Of a stretch of DNA of 64,000 bases, positions 20,073 through 31,418 are shown one piece after another (the first letter of the stretch is position 1; every line of letters starts with the position of its first letter). Both the position numbers and the translations under genes were made by a program. Origin of the DNA: Marinobacter caseinilyticus (GTDB taxonomy: Bacteria > Pseudomonadota > Gammaproteobacteria > Pseudomonadales > Oleiphilaceae); assembly GCF_011074955.1 (NCBI RefSeq), contig NZ_WUQJ01000019.1, forward strand, positions 109,678 through 173,677, in the 5' to 3' direction. A model generated the notes under the pieces. The model was not told the DNA's origin and did not search any database. It worked only from the letters and a program-made list of their open reading frames with translations.

Positions 20073-21041
20073 TTAGGCGATGCGAGCAACTGCAATGTCG
20101 GTGAGCCTTGCCAGCGCGGCCTTGTGCTCGGACTCGGGCAGTGTGTCAAGGCATCCCAAGGCTTTTTGGGCTTGGTCGCGGGCAACGGCAAGTGTGTAAT
20201 CCAGTGCCCCGGATTGTTCAACGATGGCGAGTATGCCAGGCAAGTCGTCGAGGCCGCCCTGCCGGATAGCCCGACGGATAAGCGTTCGGTCGCTCTCATT
20301 GCTGTGGCTCATTGCACGGATCAGTGGCAGGGTAGGTTTGCCCTCCGCCAAATCATCGCCGACATTTTTGCCCATCGCGGTGGCATCGCCGCGATAGTCA
20401 AGCACGTCGTCCACAAGCTGGAAAGCGAGCCCAAGATGCATGCCGTAGTATTTCATGGCAACAACCTGTTCCGGTTGCGCTTGGGCGAGGAGGGCGCCGG
20501 CATGGGATGCGGCCTCGAACAGCATGGCCGTTTTATTGTGAATAACCGTCATGTACTGGGCTTCGGTTACATCCGGATTCTTTACGTTCATTAATTGCAG
20601 AACTTCGCCTTCCGCGATGACCGCGGTGGCGTTGGACAGCACATCCATTATCGGCATGCTGCCAAGCTCTACCATCATCTGAAAGGCGCGGGAGTACAGG
20701 AAGTCGCCCACCAGAACGCTGGGGGCATTGCCCCAGCGCGCATTGGCAGTGGTTTTGCCACGCCGGAGATCTGACGTGTCCACGACGTCATCGTGCAACA
20801 GCGTTGCGGTGTGCAAAAACTCAATGACCGCGGCCAGCTTCAGGTGATCATTTTCTTTATAGTTCAGCGACTTGGCGCTCAGAAGTACAAGCAGGGGCCG
20901 CAAGCGTTTTCCACCGCTTTGGATAATGTGCTGGGCAATCTTTTCCACCAGCGGGACATCGGATGAAAGCCTGCGGGTGATCAAGTCGTTTACGCGGTCG
21001 AAATCGTCCGCGACGGTGTCATAGATGCGCTGCGCTGTCAT
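20073..21041 (-). CDS. ispB: Octaprenyl diphosphate synthase
   Basis: Trans-polyprenyl diphosphate synthase that builds the C40 (or similar) side chain of ubiquinone and menaquinone from isopentenyl diphosphate; cytoplasmic. 322 aa. Seen: the first aspartate-rich motif LLHDDVVDTSDLRRG near residue 80, GGKRLRPLLVLLSAK near 43, and the second aspartate-rich motif FQLVDDVLDYRGD near 207. Chain length cannot be read reliably from sequence; octa- or nonaprenyl are both possible. It is divergent from rplU, the conserved arrangement in gammaproteobacteria. Confidence 0.95.
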   Translation of the reverse strand: MTAQRIYDTVADDFDRVNDLITRRLSSDVPLVEKIAQHIIQSGGKRLRPLLVLLSAKSLNYKENDHLKLAAVIEFLHTATLLHDDVVDTSDLRRGKTTANARWGNAPSVLVGDFLYSRAFQMMVELGSMPIMDVLSNATAVIAEGEVLQLMNVKNPDVTEAQYMTVIHNKTAMLFEAASHAGALLAQAQPEQVVAMKYYGMHLGLAFQLVDDVLDYRGDATAMGKNVGDDLAEGKPTLPLIRAMSHSNESDRTLIRRAIRQGGLDDLPGILAIVEQSGALDYTLAVARDQAQKALGCLDTLPESEHKAALARLTDIAVARIA

Positions 21042-21123
21042 GCGGCTGATCCGGTCAGTTGGTTATTAAAGTGGGCAGGACGGCGGCAATGCTAGGTACT
21101 GATCTCATCGGTGTCAACTTGGC

Positions 21124-21152
21124 TTGTATTTATGGTTGGGTTTTCGTACAAT
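21124..21152 (+). promoter_or_regulatory. Sigma-70 promoter for rplU-rpmA
   Basis: TTGTAT (21124-21129), 17-nt spacer, TACAAT (21147-21152), in the ispB/rplU divergent spacer and about 110 nt before rplU. The -10 matches consensus at five of six positions. The untranslated leader of roughly 100 nt is ordinary for ribosomal protein operons. Confidence 0.6.
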
Positions 21153-21262
21153 CACGCGCCCAAACTCATCCCAACCTGCGCTCCCTGCTATAGGGTTGCC
21201 AAAGCGCTTCCCTTAGAACCAGGTGGATAAGAGCAGGGATGGGTCATTAGCGGAGAGTAAAC

Positions 21263-21574
21263 ATGTACGCAGTAATTGTAAGCGGCGGCAAGCAGCACCG
21301 TGTAGTGGAAGGTGAAACCCTGAAACTGGAAAAGCTGGAAGTTGAAACCGGTGGAACCATCGAGTTTGATCGCGTACTGCTGCTGGCAGACGGGGATAAA
21401 ATTCAGGTTGGCGCCCCTGTAGTCGATGGTGCCAAGGTGACTGCTGAAGTAGTTAGCCACGGTCGTGCGGATAAGATTCAGATCATCAAGTTTCGTCGCC
21501 GGAAGCATTCTATGAAGCGTCAGGGCCACCGTCAGTGGTTTACTGAAGTCAAGATCACGGGTATCAAGGGCTAA
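21263..21574 (+). CDS. rplU: 50S ribosomal protein L21
   Basis: Large-subunit protein that binds domain I of 23S rRNA. 103 aa, identical in length to E. coli L21. Seen: [14 protein letters not shown] at the N-terminus and the C-terminal basic block [16 protein letters not shown], both family signatures. First gene of rplU-rpmA, with its own promoter upstream and a terminator after rpmA. Confidence 0.98.
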   Translation: MYAVIVSGGKQHRVVEGETLKLEKLEVETGGTIEFDRVLLLADGDKIQVGAPVVDGAKVTAEVVSHGRADKIQIIKFRRRKHSMKRQGHRQWFTEVKITGIKG

Positions 21575-21610
21575 AACGCTCGTTTTTCCCAGAACTGAAG
21601 GAGGCTAGCA

Positions 21611-21871
21611 ATGGCTCATAAAAAAGCAGCAGGTAGTACCCGTAACGGTCGCGATTCCGAGTCGAAAAGACTTGGTGTGAAGCGCTATGGCGGTGAAACC
21701 GTTCCGGCAGGCAGCATCATTGTTCGTCAGCGTGGCACCCGTTTCCACGCCGGCGCCAATGTGGGCCTGGGCCGTGACCACACTCTGTTTGCAAAGGCAG
21801 ATGGTCAGGTCAAGTTTGACGTAAAAGGTCCGCAAGGCCGTAAGTTTGTGAGCATCGTACCGGCTGCATAA
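21611..21871 (+). CDS. rpmA: 50S ribosomal protein L27
   Basis: Large-subunit protein whose flexible N-terminus reaches the peptidyl-transferase centre. 86 aa. Seen: [20 protein letters not shown], the conserved N-terminal tail without a cleavable extension, and [21 protein letters not shown]. It lies 36 nt after rplU with an AAGGAGG-like ribosome site, and is followed by a strong intrinsic terminator before obgE. Confidence 0.98.
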   Translation: MAHKKAAGSTRNGRDSESKRLGVKRYGGETVPAGSIIVRQRGTRFHAGANVGLGRDHTLFAKADGQVKFDVKGPQGRKFVSIVPAA

Positions 21872-21900
21872 GCTGACGATCTCCGGTTCTTGCGAACCGA

Positions 21901-21940
21901 AAGCCCCGCAGTGCTTCTCTGAGGCTCGCGGGGCTTTTTT
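21901..21940 (+). terminator. Intrinsic terminator after rpmA
   Basis: AAGCCCCGC (21901-21909) pairs with GCGGGGCTT (21928-21936), followed by TTTTTT and more T-rich sequence. This ends the rplU-rpmA transcript; some read-through into obgE is common in relatives. Confidence 0.85.
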
Positions 21941-21973
21941 GGTTTTTGATCATGATTTTTTGTGGAAGTGTAG

Positions 21974-23173
<1,200 letters not shown>

Positions 23174-23184
23174 AAGAGCCTGAC

Positions 23185-24309
23185 ATGAGTGAGCGATCTC
23201 AGGTAGCCCGCGCCCGCCGGTTGGTGGTGAAAATCGGTAGTGCCTTGTTGACCAACGACGGCAAGGGCCTCGACATTGATGCCTTGGCGGGATGGGTCGA
23301 CCAGATCGTGGGATTGATCCGTGATGGGGTTGAGGTGGTGGTGGTGTCCTCCGGCGCGGTGGCCGAGGGAATGAGTCGGCTCGGCTGGACGGTGCGCCCC
23401 GAGCAGCTCCATGAGCTGCAGGCGGCCGCTGCGGTTGGTCAAATGGGGTTGGTGCAGATCTGGGAAGCGCAATTCAAGCGCCACAATTTACCCTCAGCCC
23501 AGATCCTACTGACTCACGATGATCTTTCCGATCGTAAGCGCTACCTGAACGCCCGCAGTACACTGAGGGCGTTGCTGGATTTCGGTGTCGTGCCCATCGT
23601 CAATGAAAATGACACGGTGGTGACGGATGAAATTCGCTTCGGTGATAACGATACGCTAGGCGCCCTGGTGGCGAATCTGGTCGAAGCCGATGGGCTTATC
23701 ATTCTCACGGATCAGGTGGGCTTGTATAACAAAGACCCTCGCAAGCACTCAGATGCCCAATTGATTGATCAGCGCCAGGCCGGCGACACGGAGCTGGACG
23801 TAATGGCTGCCGGTGGCGCGGGGGTGCTTGGTCGTGGCGGTATGCAGACCAAGGTGCGTGCTGCGCGGCTGGCGGCAAGGTCGGGCGCTTTTACCATCAT
23901 TGTGGGTGGGCGCATGGAAACGGTGATTTCTCGGTTACGGCGCGGCGACTCGCTCGGTACCTTACTGTTGCCCGAGCAGGGCCGGCTGGCAGCGCGAAAG
24001 CAGTGGCTGGCAAGTCATCTTCAGACTCGTGGTCAGTTGATGCTTGATGCCGGTGCGGTCCGGGTGCTGTGTCAGGGCGGTCGCAGCTTGTTGCCAGTCG
24101 GTGTTAAGGCGGTGTCGGGCAAATTTCGTCGCGGGGAGATGGTGTCCTGTACTGACGAGGCTGGTGTGGAAGTTGCTCGCGGTCTGGTCAATTACGATGC
24201 GGATGAGGCCAGGGCCATTGCGGGTCGCTCCAGTGATCGGATTGCCGAGGTGCTGGGCTATATTTCAGACGAAGAAATGATTCACCGCGATAACCTAGTG
24301 GTGTCGTGA
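23185..24309 (+). CDS. proB: Glutamate 5-kinase
   Basis: First step of proline synthesis: phosphorylates glutamate to glutamyl 5-phosphate; feedback inhibited by proline; cytoplasmic. 374 aa. Seen: amino-acid kinase domain ([15 protein letters not shown] near residue 14, [12 protein letters not shown] near 52, [20 protein letters not shown] near 137 and [16 protein letters not shown] near 217) and a C-terminal PUA domain from about residue 280. It lies 11 nt after obgE and is probably co-transcribed. proA is not in the window. Confidence 0.96.
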   Translation: MSERSQVARARRLVVKIGSALLTNDGKGLDIDALAGWVDQIVGLIRDGVEVVVVSSGAVAEGMSRLGWTVRPEQLHELQAAAAVGQMGLVQIWEAQFKRHNLPSAQILLTHDDLSDRKRYLNARSTLRALLDFGVVPIVNENDTVVTDEIRFGDNDTLGALVANLVEADGLIILTDQVGLYNKDPRKHSDAQLIDQRQAGDTELDVMAAGGAGVLGRGGMQTKVRAARLAARSGAFTIIVGGRMETVISRLRRGDSLGTLLLPEQGRLAARKQWLASHLQTRGQLMLDAGAVRVLCQGGRSLLPVGVKAVSGKFRRGEMVSCTDEAGVEVARGLVNYDADEARAIAGRSSDRIAEVLGYISDEEMIHRDNLVVS

Positions 24310-24382
24310 ACACCAGCGAGAGGCCTCTGGTCTGAGCACGGCGTGCTCATTGGGTTTGGTTCAGGGGAATGAAGTAAGGCAC

Positions 24383-24411
24383 AAAAAAACCGGCCAAGGG
24401 CCGGTTTTTTT
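24383..24411. terminator. Bidirectional intrinsic terminator between proB and rpsT
   Basis: Perfect CCGGCC (24390-24395) / GGCCGG (24399-24404) stem with an A7 run before and a T7 run after, so it can end transcripts from both proB and the convergent rpsT. Confidence 0.85.
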
Positions 24412-24426
24412 AAGTCCTGATATCGC

Positions 24427-24696
24427 TTAGGCGCTTTTCAGGTCTTTAATCTTGGCAACCAGGCGACTCTTTTGGCGAGCCACTTTGTTTTTCGCAAAGA
24501 TGCCTTTGTTGACCATGCTGTCAACAATTGGCTGAAATTTCTGGAATGCAGCCTGGGCGTCTTCGTAATTGCCGGCTTCAATGCTGGCGTGAACTTTTTT
24601 CATGTACGTGCGCGACATGGAACGCAGGCTGGCATTGTGCTTGCGGTTCTTCTCGTTCTGACGTGCGCGCTTCTTCGCTTGCGGGGAATTTGCCAC
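24427..24696 (-). CDS. rpsT: 30S ribosomal protein S20
   Basis: Primary 16S rRNA-binding protein of the small subunit. 89 aa, very basic and helical: [20 protein letters not shown] at the N-terminus and a C-terminal [15 protein letters not shown]. The start is GTG with AGGAG 7 nt upstream; the E. coli gene also uses a non-ATG start (TTG), which there is linked to autoregulation, so a similar control may operate here (inference). It has its own promoter and converges on proB across a shared terminator; murJ diverges upstream. Confidence 0.97.
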   Translation of the reverse strand: MANSPQAKKRARQNEKNRKHNASLRSMSRTYMKKVHASIEAGNYEDAQAAFQKFQPIVDSMVNKGIFAKNKVARQKSRLVAKIKDLKSA

Positions 24697-24782
24697 CGTG
24701 TAACTCCTGAAAAATACTGAATGCGTTTCTGACTCAATCGCGGGCGCGCGAACATCCAGCGCCTCGAATTAAATGACGCGAG

Positions 24783-24811
24783 ATCATGCCGCTTCAGGCC
24801 TGTAATGTCAA
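24783..24811 (-). promoter_or_regulatory. Sigma-70 promoter for rpsT
   Basis: On the minus strand, a perfect TTGACA (24806-24811) is followed by a 17-nt spacer and CATGAT (24783-24788), about 90 nt before the rpsT start. Strong -35, acceptable -10. Confidence 0.65.
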
Positions 24812-24895
24812 GTGTAGACGCAGCTATCGGCGCTATTAAAGGGGTGTGTTAAACTCCCGCCCGCTTGTTACCGATGACCCAGGACGACCATCGCC

Positions 24896-26476
24896 ATGAC
24901 CCGTCAAAATCAGTCTGATCCCGCCGTGACAGAACCACCAAAGGCACCGGGGCTGCTCCGTTCATCCGGAGTGGTTGGTGTTATGACTCTGCTGTCCCGT
25001 GTTCTGGGATTGGTTCGGGATATGGTGATCGCCCGCTATTTCGGGGCCGGAGCCGGTGCCGATGCATTTTTTGTAGCCTTCAAGATTCCCAACTTTCTGC
25101 GCCGGTTATTTGCCGAAGGTGCTTTTGCCCAGGCGTTCGTGCCCGTCTTGTCCTCGTACCGGCAACAGCATGCTGTCTCGGAAGTGCAGCGCCTGGTCAA
25201 TGCGGTAGCCGGGTCGTTAGGTGTAGTGCTCCTGGGCGTCACTCTGATTGCGATGTTGGGCGCGCCAGTGCTGACAGCGGTGTTTGCACCGGGCTTTATG
25301 GATGAGGCGGAAAAGTTTTCCCTGGCCAGCGACATGTTGCGGATTACCTTTCCGTATCTATTGCTGGTGTCGCTCACGGCGTTTGCGGGCTCTATCCTCA
25401 ATAGCTACGATCGTTTCGCCATCCCGGCCTTCACGCCCGTTTTACTGAATCTGACCATGATTGGTGCTGCAGTCTTTCTATCGCCGCTGATGGAGACGCC
25501 GATCATGGCGTTGGCCTGGGGGGTGATGATTGCCGGCGCCCTGCAGCTGTTCTTCCAGTTACCCTTTTTGATGAGTCTGGGATTGTTGCCGCGGCCAAAG
25601 GTGGATTACCGGCACGAGGGGGTGCGGCGAATCCTGGTGCTGATGGCGCCCGCGCTGTTCGGGGTGTCGGTGAGTCAGATCAACCTGTTGCTCGACACCG
25701 TGCTGGCGTCGTTTTTGCAGACCGGCAGTGTATCCTGGCTGTATTACTCGGACAGGCTCTCCGAGCTGCCGCTGGGTGTGTTCGGTATCGCCATTGCAAC
25801 GGTCATTTTGCCTAATTTATCCAGAAAACACGCGGCGGAATCGTTGGATCAATTCACCGCGACGCTTGACTGGGCGGTGCGAGCGGTTCTGTTGATTGGT
25901 CTGCCGGCAGCGCTGGCGCTGTTGTTGCTCGCAGAACCACTGCTTGCCACGCTGTTTTACTATGGTGAAGTCACCGCCAGAGATGTTGGCATGTCGGCCC
26001 AGAGCCTGAGGGCGTACTCGGCCGGACTGATGGCGTTCATGCTGATCAAGGTCCTGGCGCCTGGCTATTTTGCCCGACAGAATACTCGTACCCCGGTAAA
26101 AATCGGCATCATCGCAATGGGTGCCAATATGGTTTTCAATCTGGTGCTTATTTTTCCGCTTGCCCATGCCGGACTGGCTTTGGCCACATCGATATCGGCG
26201 TGGCTTAACGCCGGCCTGCTATGGAGAGGCCTTAAGCGTGAGGGTGCCTGGGTGAGTCAGCCAGGCTGGCTAAGGTTTGCCAGTCAGTTGCTGATTGCCA
26301 ATGGTGCTCTTGCGGCTTTGATCCTGTATTTGAACGTGCCGGTTGGCCAGTGGTTGGCGGCCTCGGGGGCCGAGCGCGCCTGGGATATGGGTATTCTGGT
26401 GGCGGCGGGCGGTGCCGTTTACTTTGCAGCACTGTTGCTGGTGGGTGTTCGGATACGGCAGTTCAAGCTGCGCTAG
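24896..26476 (+). CDS. murJ: Lipid II flippase MurJ
   Basis: Inner-membrane MOP-superfamily transporter that flips the peptidoglycan precursor lipid II to the periplasm; essential for wall growth. 526 aa with about 14 hydrophobic segments. Seen: the MurJ N-terminal pattern MTLLSRVLGLVRDMVIARYFGAGAGADAFFVAFKIPNFLRRLFAEGAF and the central arginine-bearing cavity segment YYSDRLSELPLGVFGIAI. The N-terminus has about 20 extra polar residues before the first helix. It is divergent from rpsT and followed by ribF, as in pseudomonads. Confidence 0.95.
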   Translation: MTRQNQSDPAVTEPPKAPGLLRSSGVVGVMTLLSRVLGLVRDMVIARYFGAGAGADAFFVAFKIPNFLRRLFAEGAFAQAFVPVLSSYRQQHAVSEVQRLVNAVAGSLGVVLLGVTLIAMLGAPVLTAVFAPGFMDEAEKFSLASDMLRITFPYLLLVSLTAFAGSILNSYDRFAIPAFTPVLLNLTMIGAAVFLSPLMETPIMALAWGVMIAGALQLFFQLPFLMSLGLLPRPKVDYRHEGVRRILVLMAPALFGVSVSQINLLLDTVLASFLQTGSVSWLYYSDRLSELPLGVFGIAIATVILPNLSRKHAAESLDQFTATLDWAVRAVLLIGLPAALALLLLAEPLLATLFYYGEVTARDVGMSAQSLRAYSAGLMAFMLIKVLAPGYFARQNTRTPVKIGIIAMGANMVFNLVLIFPLAHAGLALATSISAWLNAGLLWRGLKREGAWVSQPGWLRFASQLLIANGALAALILYLNVPVGQWLAASGAERAWDMGILVAAGGAVYFAALLLVGVRIRQFKLR

Positions 26477-26509
26477 TTAGCGAATGTTGTCAGGGCCGGG
26501 ATGCAAGTC

Positions 26510-26538
26510 TTATCGGTGCTCGGCAGATAGGTTATAAT
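26510..26538 (+). promoter_or_regulatory. Candidate promoter for ribF-ileS-lspA
   Basis: TTATCG (26510-26515), 17-nt spacer and a perfect TATAAT (26533-26538), 43 nt before ribF. The -35 is weak (three of six), the -10 perfect. Confidence 0.5.
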
Positions 26539-26580
26539 CGCGTGTTTTCTCACCAACACCTGGATTAAGGTGCGCTTTTC

Positions 26581-27531
26581 ATGTGGCTGATACGAGGCCT
26601 GACTAACCTGTTATCGCGTTCCGGGCACGCAGCGTCTGTGCTCGACCAAGGCTGCGTGGCCACCATTGGTAATTTCGATGGCGTCCATCTGGGACATCAG
26701 ACCATCATTGATCAGGTTCGGGAAAGAGCCGAAACCCTGGGCTTGCCGAGTGTGGTAATGATTTTTGAGCCCCAGCCACGGGAATTTTTTCAGGGCTGGG
26801 GTGCGCCTCCGCGGTTAACCGAATTTCGTCAGAAATTGGAAGCATTGGCCAGTCAGGGCGTGGATGGTGTGGTATGCCTGCCGTTCAACGAGCAGCTTCG
26901 TCAGTATTCGGGGATGGCGTTCATCCAGCAGTTGCTGATTGAGGGCCTCCTGGTTCGTCACTTGGTTGTGGGTGACGACTTCCGGTTTGGCTGTGATCGT
27001 TCAGGTGATTTTGCGCTGTTGGAACAAGTTGGTAGGACCGCCGGCTATACCGTTGAAAATACCCGGACCGTGACGGCAGGTGGTGAGCGCATCAGCAGCA
27101 CTCGGGTGCGCAACAGCCTGATTCAGAATGAGCTGGCATTGGCGTCAGAGTTGCTGGGCGGCCCCTATGCCATTGAGGGGCGCGTGGTCTATGGTCGCCA
27201 GCTGGGTCGCGAAATCGGGGCACCGACGGCGAACATACGACTGAAACACATGCCAGCCCTGCGCGGGGTGTATGTGGTTGGGGTCGAATGCGCCGATGGG
27301 GCCGCCTATGACGGCGTTGCCAATATTGGCTTGCGGCCTACGGTGGATGGCCGGGGACCGTCACTCGAAGTGCACCTGTTTGACTTTGCTGGCACACTGT
27401 ATGGTCAACGCTTGCGGGTGACATTCTTGCACCCATTACGGGATGAAGTGCGTTTTGACTCGGTGGACGCATTAAAAACCCAGATTGCACAGGATATGCG
27501 TGACGCACGGCAATGGTTGGCCAGCCGCTGA
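26581..27531 (+). CDS. ribF: Bifunctional riboflavin kinase / FAD synthetase
   Basis: Makes FMN from riboflavin and then FAD from FMN; cytoplasmic. 316 aa. Seen: an N-terminal nucleotidyltransferase domain with TIGNFDGVHLGHQ (about residues 29-41), VVGDDFRFGCDRSGD (about 130-144) and SSTRVR (about 171-176), and a C-terminal riboflavin kinase domain with GRVVYGRQLGREIGAPTANI (about 201-220). It heads the ribF-ileS-lspA-fkpB-ispH run. It completes the use of riboflavin made by the rib genes at 10306-13143. Confidence 0.96.
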   Translation: MWLIRGLTNLLSRSGHAASVLDQGCVATIGNFDGVHLGHQTIIDQVRERAETLGLPSVVMIFEPQPREFFQGWGAPPRLTEFRQKLEALASQGVDGVVCLPFNEQLRQYSGMAFIQQLLIEGLLVRHLVVGDDFRFGCDRSGDFALLEQVGRTAGYTVENTRTVTAGGERISSTRVRNSLIQNELALASELLGGPYAIEGRVVYGRQLGREIGAPTANIRLKHMPALRGVYVVGVECADGAAYDGVANIGLRPTVDGRGPSLEVHLFDFAGTLYGQRLRVTFLHPLRDEVRFDSVDALKTQIAQDMRDARQWLASR

Positions 27532-27602
27532 GCTGGTGCGTCTAGATTTGCTGGCCGATATCTACTCATTAAAGACTGACGACAGAGCATTAACAGAGAC
27601 TC

Positions 27603-30422
27603 ATGAGCGACTATAAGCATACCCTGAACCTGCCCGAGACCGCGTTTCCAATGCGCGGCAATCTAGCCAAACGCGAGCCGGAAATGCTCAAACACTGGCA
27701 GGATATTGATGTCTACGGAAAACTGCGCCAGGCCAGGGCCGGTCGTGAAAAGTTCATTCTCCACGACGGTCCTCCCTACGCCAACGGCAGTATCCACATT
27801 GGTCACGCGGTTAATAAGATTCTGAAGGACATGATTGTCAAGTCTCGTGGATTTATGGGGTATGACGCGCCATACGTGCCAGGCTGGGACTGTCACGGGT
27901 TGCCCATCGAGCACAAAGTCGAGCAGGAGATTGGCAAGGCGGGCGTCAAGGTAGACTACAAAACGTTTCGACAAGCCTGTCGGGACTATGCCGAGAAACA
28001 GGTTGCCGGCCAAAGAGACGATTTTGTTCGCCTCGGTGTGATGGGTGAGTGGGACAAACCCTACCTGACCATGGACCCCAAAGTGGAAGCGGACATCATC
28101 CGGGCCCTGGGTGATATTGCCGGTAAAGGCCATTTGGTTCGTGGTTTCAAACCGGTGTATTGGAGTGTTGTCGGCCAGTCCGCGCTGGCGGAAGCCGAGG
28201 TGGAGTACCAGGATAAAACTTCTACCCAGATTGATGTGCGATTTACGGTGGCGGATCCGCAGAAAGTGCAGGCATTGTTCAGCACCCGTGAGGGTGAAGG
28301 CGATATTTCGGTGGTGATCTGGACCACGACCCCCTGGACCATCCCCGCTAATCAGGCGGTATCGCTGAACGCGAACTTCGATTACGCGCTGGTGCAAGTC
28401 GATGTGGGCAACGGTCCGGAGCGCATGATCCTGGCGGCCGACATGGTGGATGAGATCATGGCACGGTGGGAAGTGGCCGGCGCCCGAACGCTTGCCACGT
28501 GCAAAGGACAAGCGCTGGAACAGCAGTTGCTGCACCATCCGATCTACGACAAGCAAGTGCCGATTATTCTTGGCGAACACGTGTCCACGGATGCGGGGAC
28601 AGGCGCCGTGCATACAGCACCGGATCATGGTGTGGAAGATTTTGTTGTAGGCAAAGATTATGGCATCGAGACGCTGAATCTGGTCCAGGCTGACGGCACC
28701 TACACCCAGGCAGCCGGGGAATTCGCGGGTATCCATGTCTACAAGGCCGATGAGCCTGTGTGCCAGGCGTTGATTCGGGAGGGTAAACTGGTGCGCAGTG
28801 AAAAATTCCGGCATAGCTACCCTCACTGCTGGCGAACCAAAACCCCCCTCATCTATCGGGCGACGCCGCAATGGTTTATCAGCATGGACAAGAATCATTT
28901 GCGCCGTGATGCTCTGGAAGCGATTAAGGGCGTCCGTTGGGTGCCAGGCTGGGGCCAGAACCGTATTGAGGCGATGATCGAACAGTCTCCAGACTGGTGT
29001 ATTTCCCGTCAGCGCACATGGGGTGTGCCCATTACGTTGTTCATCCATAGAGAAACCCAAGAACTGCACCCTGATACGGGGCGACTGATTGAAGCGGTTG
29101 CCAAGCAGGTCGAGGAAGGCGGTATTGATGCCTGGTACGAGCTGGATGCGGAAACCCTGCTGGGCGCGGATGCCAGTCAGTATGAAAAGGTCACGGACAC
29201 CCTGGACGTGTGGTTTGACTCAGGCGTCACTCACGCTTCGGTGCTGCGTAAGCGTGCCGAATTGGGGCAATTTCCAGCCGACATGTACCTGGAAGGATCG
29301 GATCAGCATCGAGGCTGGTTCCAGTCGTCACTGAAAACCTCCATCGCGATTAACGGCACCGCACCCTACAAGCAAGTACTGACCCACGGGTTTACCGTGG
29401 ATGGCCAGGGTCGCAAGATGTCGAAGTCGGTGGGCAATGTCATTGCACCCCAGGAAGTGATGAACGAGCTGGGGGCTGACATATTGCGACTCTGGGTCGC
29501 CGCCACGGATTACAGTGGTGAGATGACGGTATCGAAAGACATTTTGCGCCAGACGGCCGATGGCTATCGCCGCATTCGCAACACCTCGCGCTTTTTGCTG
29601 AGTAACCTGACTGGTTTTGATCCTGCGCAGCACACAGTGGCGCCCGCCGACATGCTGGCACTTGACCGCTGGATGGTGGACCGCACACGAGCGTTGCAGA
29701 ATGAGCTCCATGAAGACTACCAGAACTACAGCTTCCTGAAGATCTACCAGAAAATTTATAACTTCTGTGAAGCCACGCTGGGTGGTTTCTACCTCGATAT
29801 CATCAAAGATCGCCAGTACACCACCCAGGCCGACAGCTTGGCGCGACGGTCCTGTCAGACAGCTTTGTTCCACGTCGTGGAAGCGCTGGTGCGTTGGATC
29901 GCGCCGATTTTGAGCTTTACGGCGGACGAGATTTGGCAGCATCTGCCCGGTGAGCGGGGAGAGAGCGTGTTCTTTGAAACCTGGTACGACAACCTTGCAG
30001 CGTTGCCTGAAGATGCGAAGCTGGGTCGTGACTACTGGGCGGAACTTTACAATATCAAGGAAGCCGTCAATAAGTGCCTGGAAGAGGCGCGCGGACGGGG
30101 CGAGATCAAAGGTGCCTTGACCGCTGAGGTGACGTTGTATTGTGAGCGTGAGCTGGGCGAGAAACTTGAGCGTTTGGGAGAAGAACTCCGTTTTGTGCTG
30201 ATCACCTCTGAGGCTTCAGTGCGTCCTCTGAGTGAGGCAGGGGAGGCGCTACCGACCAGTTTTGAAGGTTTGCGCGTAAAAATTACGCCGGCGCAATACA
30301 CAAAATGTGAACGCTGCTGGCACCACCGGGCCGATGTGGGGCAGCACGCCAATCATCCCGATCTCTGTGGTCGGTGCATCGACAACGTGGAAGGCCAGGG
30401 TGAAGCCCGGGCATTCGCCTGA
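27603..30422 (+). CDS. ileS: Isoleucyl-tRNA synthetase
   Basis: Class I synthetase charging tRNA-Ile; cytoplasmic. 939 aa, close to the E. coli enzyme (938). Seen: HIGH motif as [10 protein letters not shown] (about residues 60-69), a CP1 editing domain with [13 protein letters not shown] (about 240-252), KMSKS as [11 protein letters not shown] (about 602-612), and a C-terminal zinc-binding [12 protein letters not shown]...LCGRC. It shares one base of stop with the lspA start codon. No T-box leader is present, as expected for a Gram-negative. Confidence 0.97.
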   Translation: MSDYKHTLNLPETAFPMRGNLAKREPEMLKHWQDIDVYGKLRQARAGREKFILHDGPPYANGSIHIGHAVNKILKDMIVKSRGFMGYDAPYVPGWDCHGLPIEHKVEQEIGKAGVKVDYKTFRQACRDYAEKQVAGQRDDFVRLGVMGEWDKPYLTMDPKVEADIIRALGDIAGKGHLVRGFKPVYWSVVGQSALAEAEVEYQDKTSTQIDVRFTVADPQKVQALFSTREGEGDISVVIWTTTPWTIPANQAVSLNANFDYALVQVDVGNGPERMILAADMVDEIMARWEVAGARTLATCKGQALEQQLLHHPIYDKQVPIILGEHVSTDAGTGAVHTAPDHGVEDFVVGKDYGIETLNLVQADGTYTQAAGEFAGIHVYKADEPVCQALIREGKLVRSEKFRHSYPHCWRTKTPLIYRATPQWFISMDKNHLRRDALEAIKGVRWVPGWGQNRIEAMIEQSPDWCISRQRTWGVPITLFIHRETQELHPDTGRLIEAVAKQVEEGGIDAWYELDAETLLGADASQYEKVTDTLDVWFDSGVTHASVLRKRAELGQFPADMYLEGSDQHRGWFQSSLKTSIAINGTAPYKQVLTHGFTVDGQGRKMSKSVGNVIAPQEVMNELGADILRLWVAATDYSGEMTVSKDILRQTADGYRRIRNTSRFLLSNLTGFDPAQHTVAPADMLALDRWMVDRTRALQNELHEDYQNYSFLKIYQKIYNFCEATLGGFYLDIIKDRQYTTQADSLARRSCQTALFHVVEALVRWIAPILSFTADEIWQHLPGERGESVFFETWYDNLAALPEDAKLGRDYWAELYNIKEAVNKCLEEARGRGEIKGALTAEVTLYCERELGEKLERLGEELRFVLITSEASVRPLSEAGEALPTSFEGLRVKITPAQYTKCERCWHHRADVGQHANHPDLCGRCIDNVEGQGEARAFA

Positions 30423-30931
30423 TGGAGCACGTCATGACCGCTGACCATCGTCCTCACTCCATGATTCGCTGGCTCTGGCTGGCGGTCTTGGTGGTGGCGG
30501 CGGACCTGGGAACCAAGGCCCTGGCGACTGCCTGGCTGACCTATGGCCAGCCGTTGCCGGTAGCGCCACTGTTTAACTTGACGCTGTTGCACAACACCGG
30601 CGCCGCTTTCAGTTTTCTCGCGGGCGCGGATGGCTGGCAACGCTGGTTTTTTGTCATCCTGGCATTGGGGGTCAGTGTTGTGTTGGTGCGGTGGTTGCTG
30701 ACGCTTAAGCGCCATGAAACCTGGATGGCGATTGCCATTGTGCTCCTCCTTGGTGGGGCTCTGGGCAATGTGTATGATCGCGTGGTTCATGGTTACGTGG
30801 TTGATTTCTTGCACTTCTACTGGGGCGGCTATCATTTTCCGGCGTTTAATCTGGCCGATACCGCCATCAGCATCGGTGCCGTTATGATGGTGATCGACAT
30901 GTTTCGAAAACCGTCAGCGAAATCGGATTAA
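30422..30931 (+). CDS. lspA: Lipoprotein signal peptidase (SPase II)
   Basis: Inner-membrane aspartyl protease that cleaves prolipoprotein signal peptides after lipidation; it would process the two lipoproteins encoded here (DUF2057 protein and BamD). About 169 aa, four hydrophobic segments. Seen: NTGAAFSFLAG (conserved box) and the catalytic aspartates in GALGNVYDRVVHGYVVDF and FPAFNLADTAISIGA. Start: ATG at 30422 overlaps the ileS stop (TGATG); an in-frame ATG at 30434 has GGAG 6 nt upstream and fits the family N-terminus slightly better. Either is possible. Confidence 0.95.
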   Translation: MEHVMTADHRPHSMIRWLWLAVLVVAADLGTKALATAWLTYGQPLPVAPLFNLTLLHNTGAAFSFLAGADGWQRWFFVILALGVSVVLVRWLLTLKRHETWMAIAIVLLLGGALGNVYDRVVHGYVVDFLHFYWGGYHFPAFNLADTAISIGAVMMVIDMFRKPSAKSD

Positions 30932-30945
30932 AGAGGGTTTGCCTG

Positions 30946-31398
30946 ATGAATGAATTGCCGGTGGACAAAGGCACACGAGTAACGTTGAATTTTGCGCTGA
31001 AATTCACCGATGGCCAGATTATCGACAGCACGTTCGATAAGACCCCGGCGACACTTGAAATTGGCGACGACAACCTGCCAGAGAATTTTGAGGCTTACCT
31101 GTTGGGGATGAAAGCGGGTGACCGGGCCACTTACGACGTGCCACCGGAAAATGCCTTTGGCCAGCACAATCCCAGCAATGTCCAAATGTTTAAGCGCTCG
31201 GATTTTAACGCCGACATGGTGCTGGAGCCGGGGGTGATGATTTCCTTTGCGGATGCCCGCCAAAGCGAGCTTCCGGGTGTTGTGCAGCACGTTGAAGGTG
31301 ATCAGGTGACCGTCGACTTTAATCACCCCCTCGCCGGGCGTACACTGATCTTTGACGTTGAAATCATTGATGTGGAGCCGGCGCAAGCCAGCCACTGA
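30946..31398 (+). CDS. fkpB: FKBP-type peptidyl-prolyl cis-trans isomerase FkpB (SlpA)
   Basis: Small cytoplasmic prolyl isomerase of the SlyD-like FKBP group with an inserted chaperone flap. 150 aa. Seen: [24 protein letters not shown] at the N-terminus, [29 protein letters not shown] in the core, and [21 protein letters not shown]. No metal-binding histidine tail, which separates it from SlyD. Position between lspA and ispH matches E. coli and pseudomonads. AGAGGG precedes the ATG. Confidence 0.95.
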   Translation: MNELPVDKGTRVTLNFALKFTDGQIIDSTFDKTPATLEIGDDNLPENFEAYLLGMKAGDRATYDVPPENAFGQHNPSNVQMFKRSDFNADMVLEPGVMISFADARQSELPGVVQHVEGDQVTVDFNHPLAGRTLIFDVEIIDVEPAQASH

Positions 31399-31418
31399 CC
31401 AAAAGGTTGAATTCCACC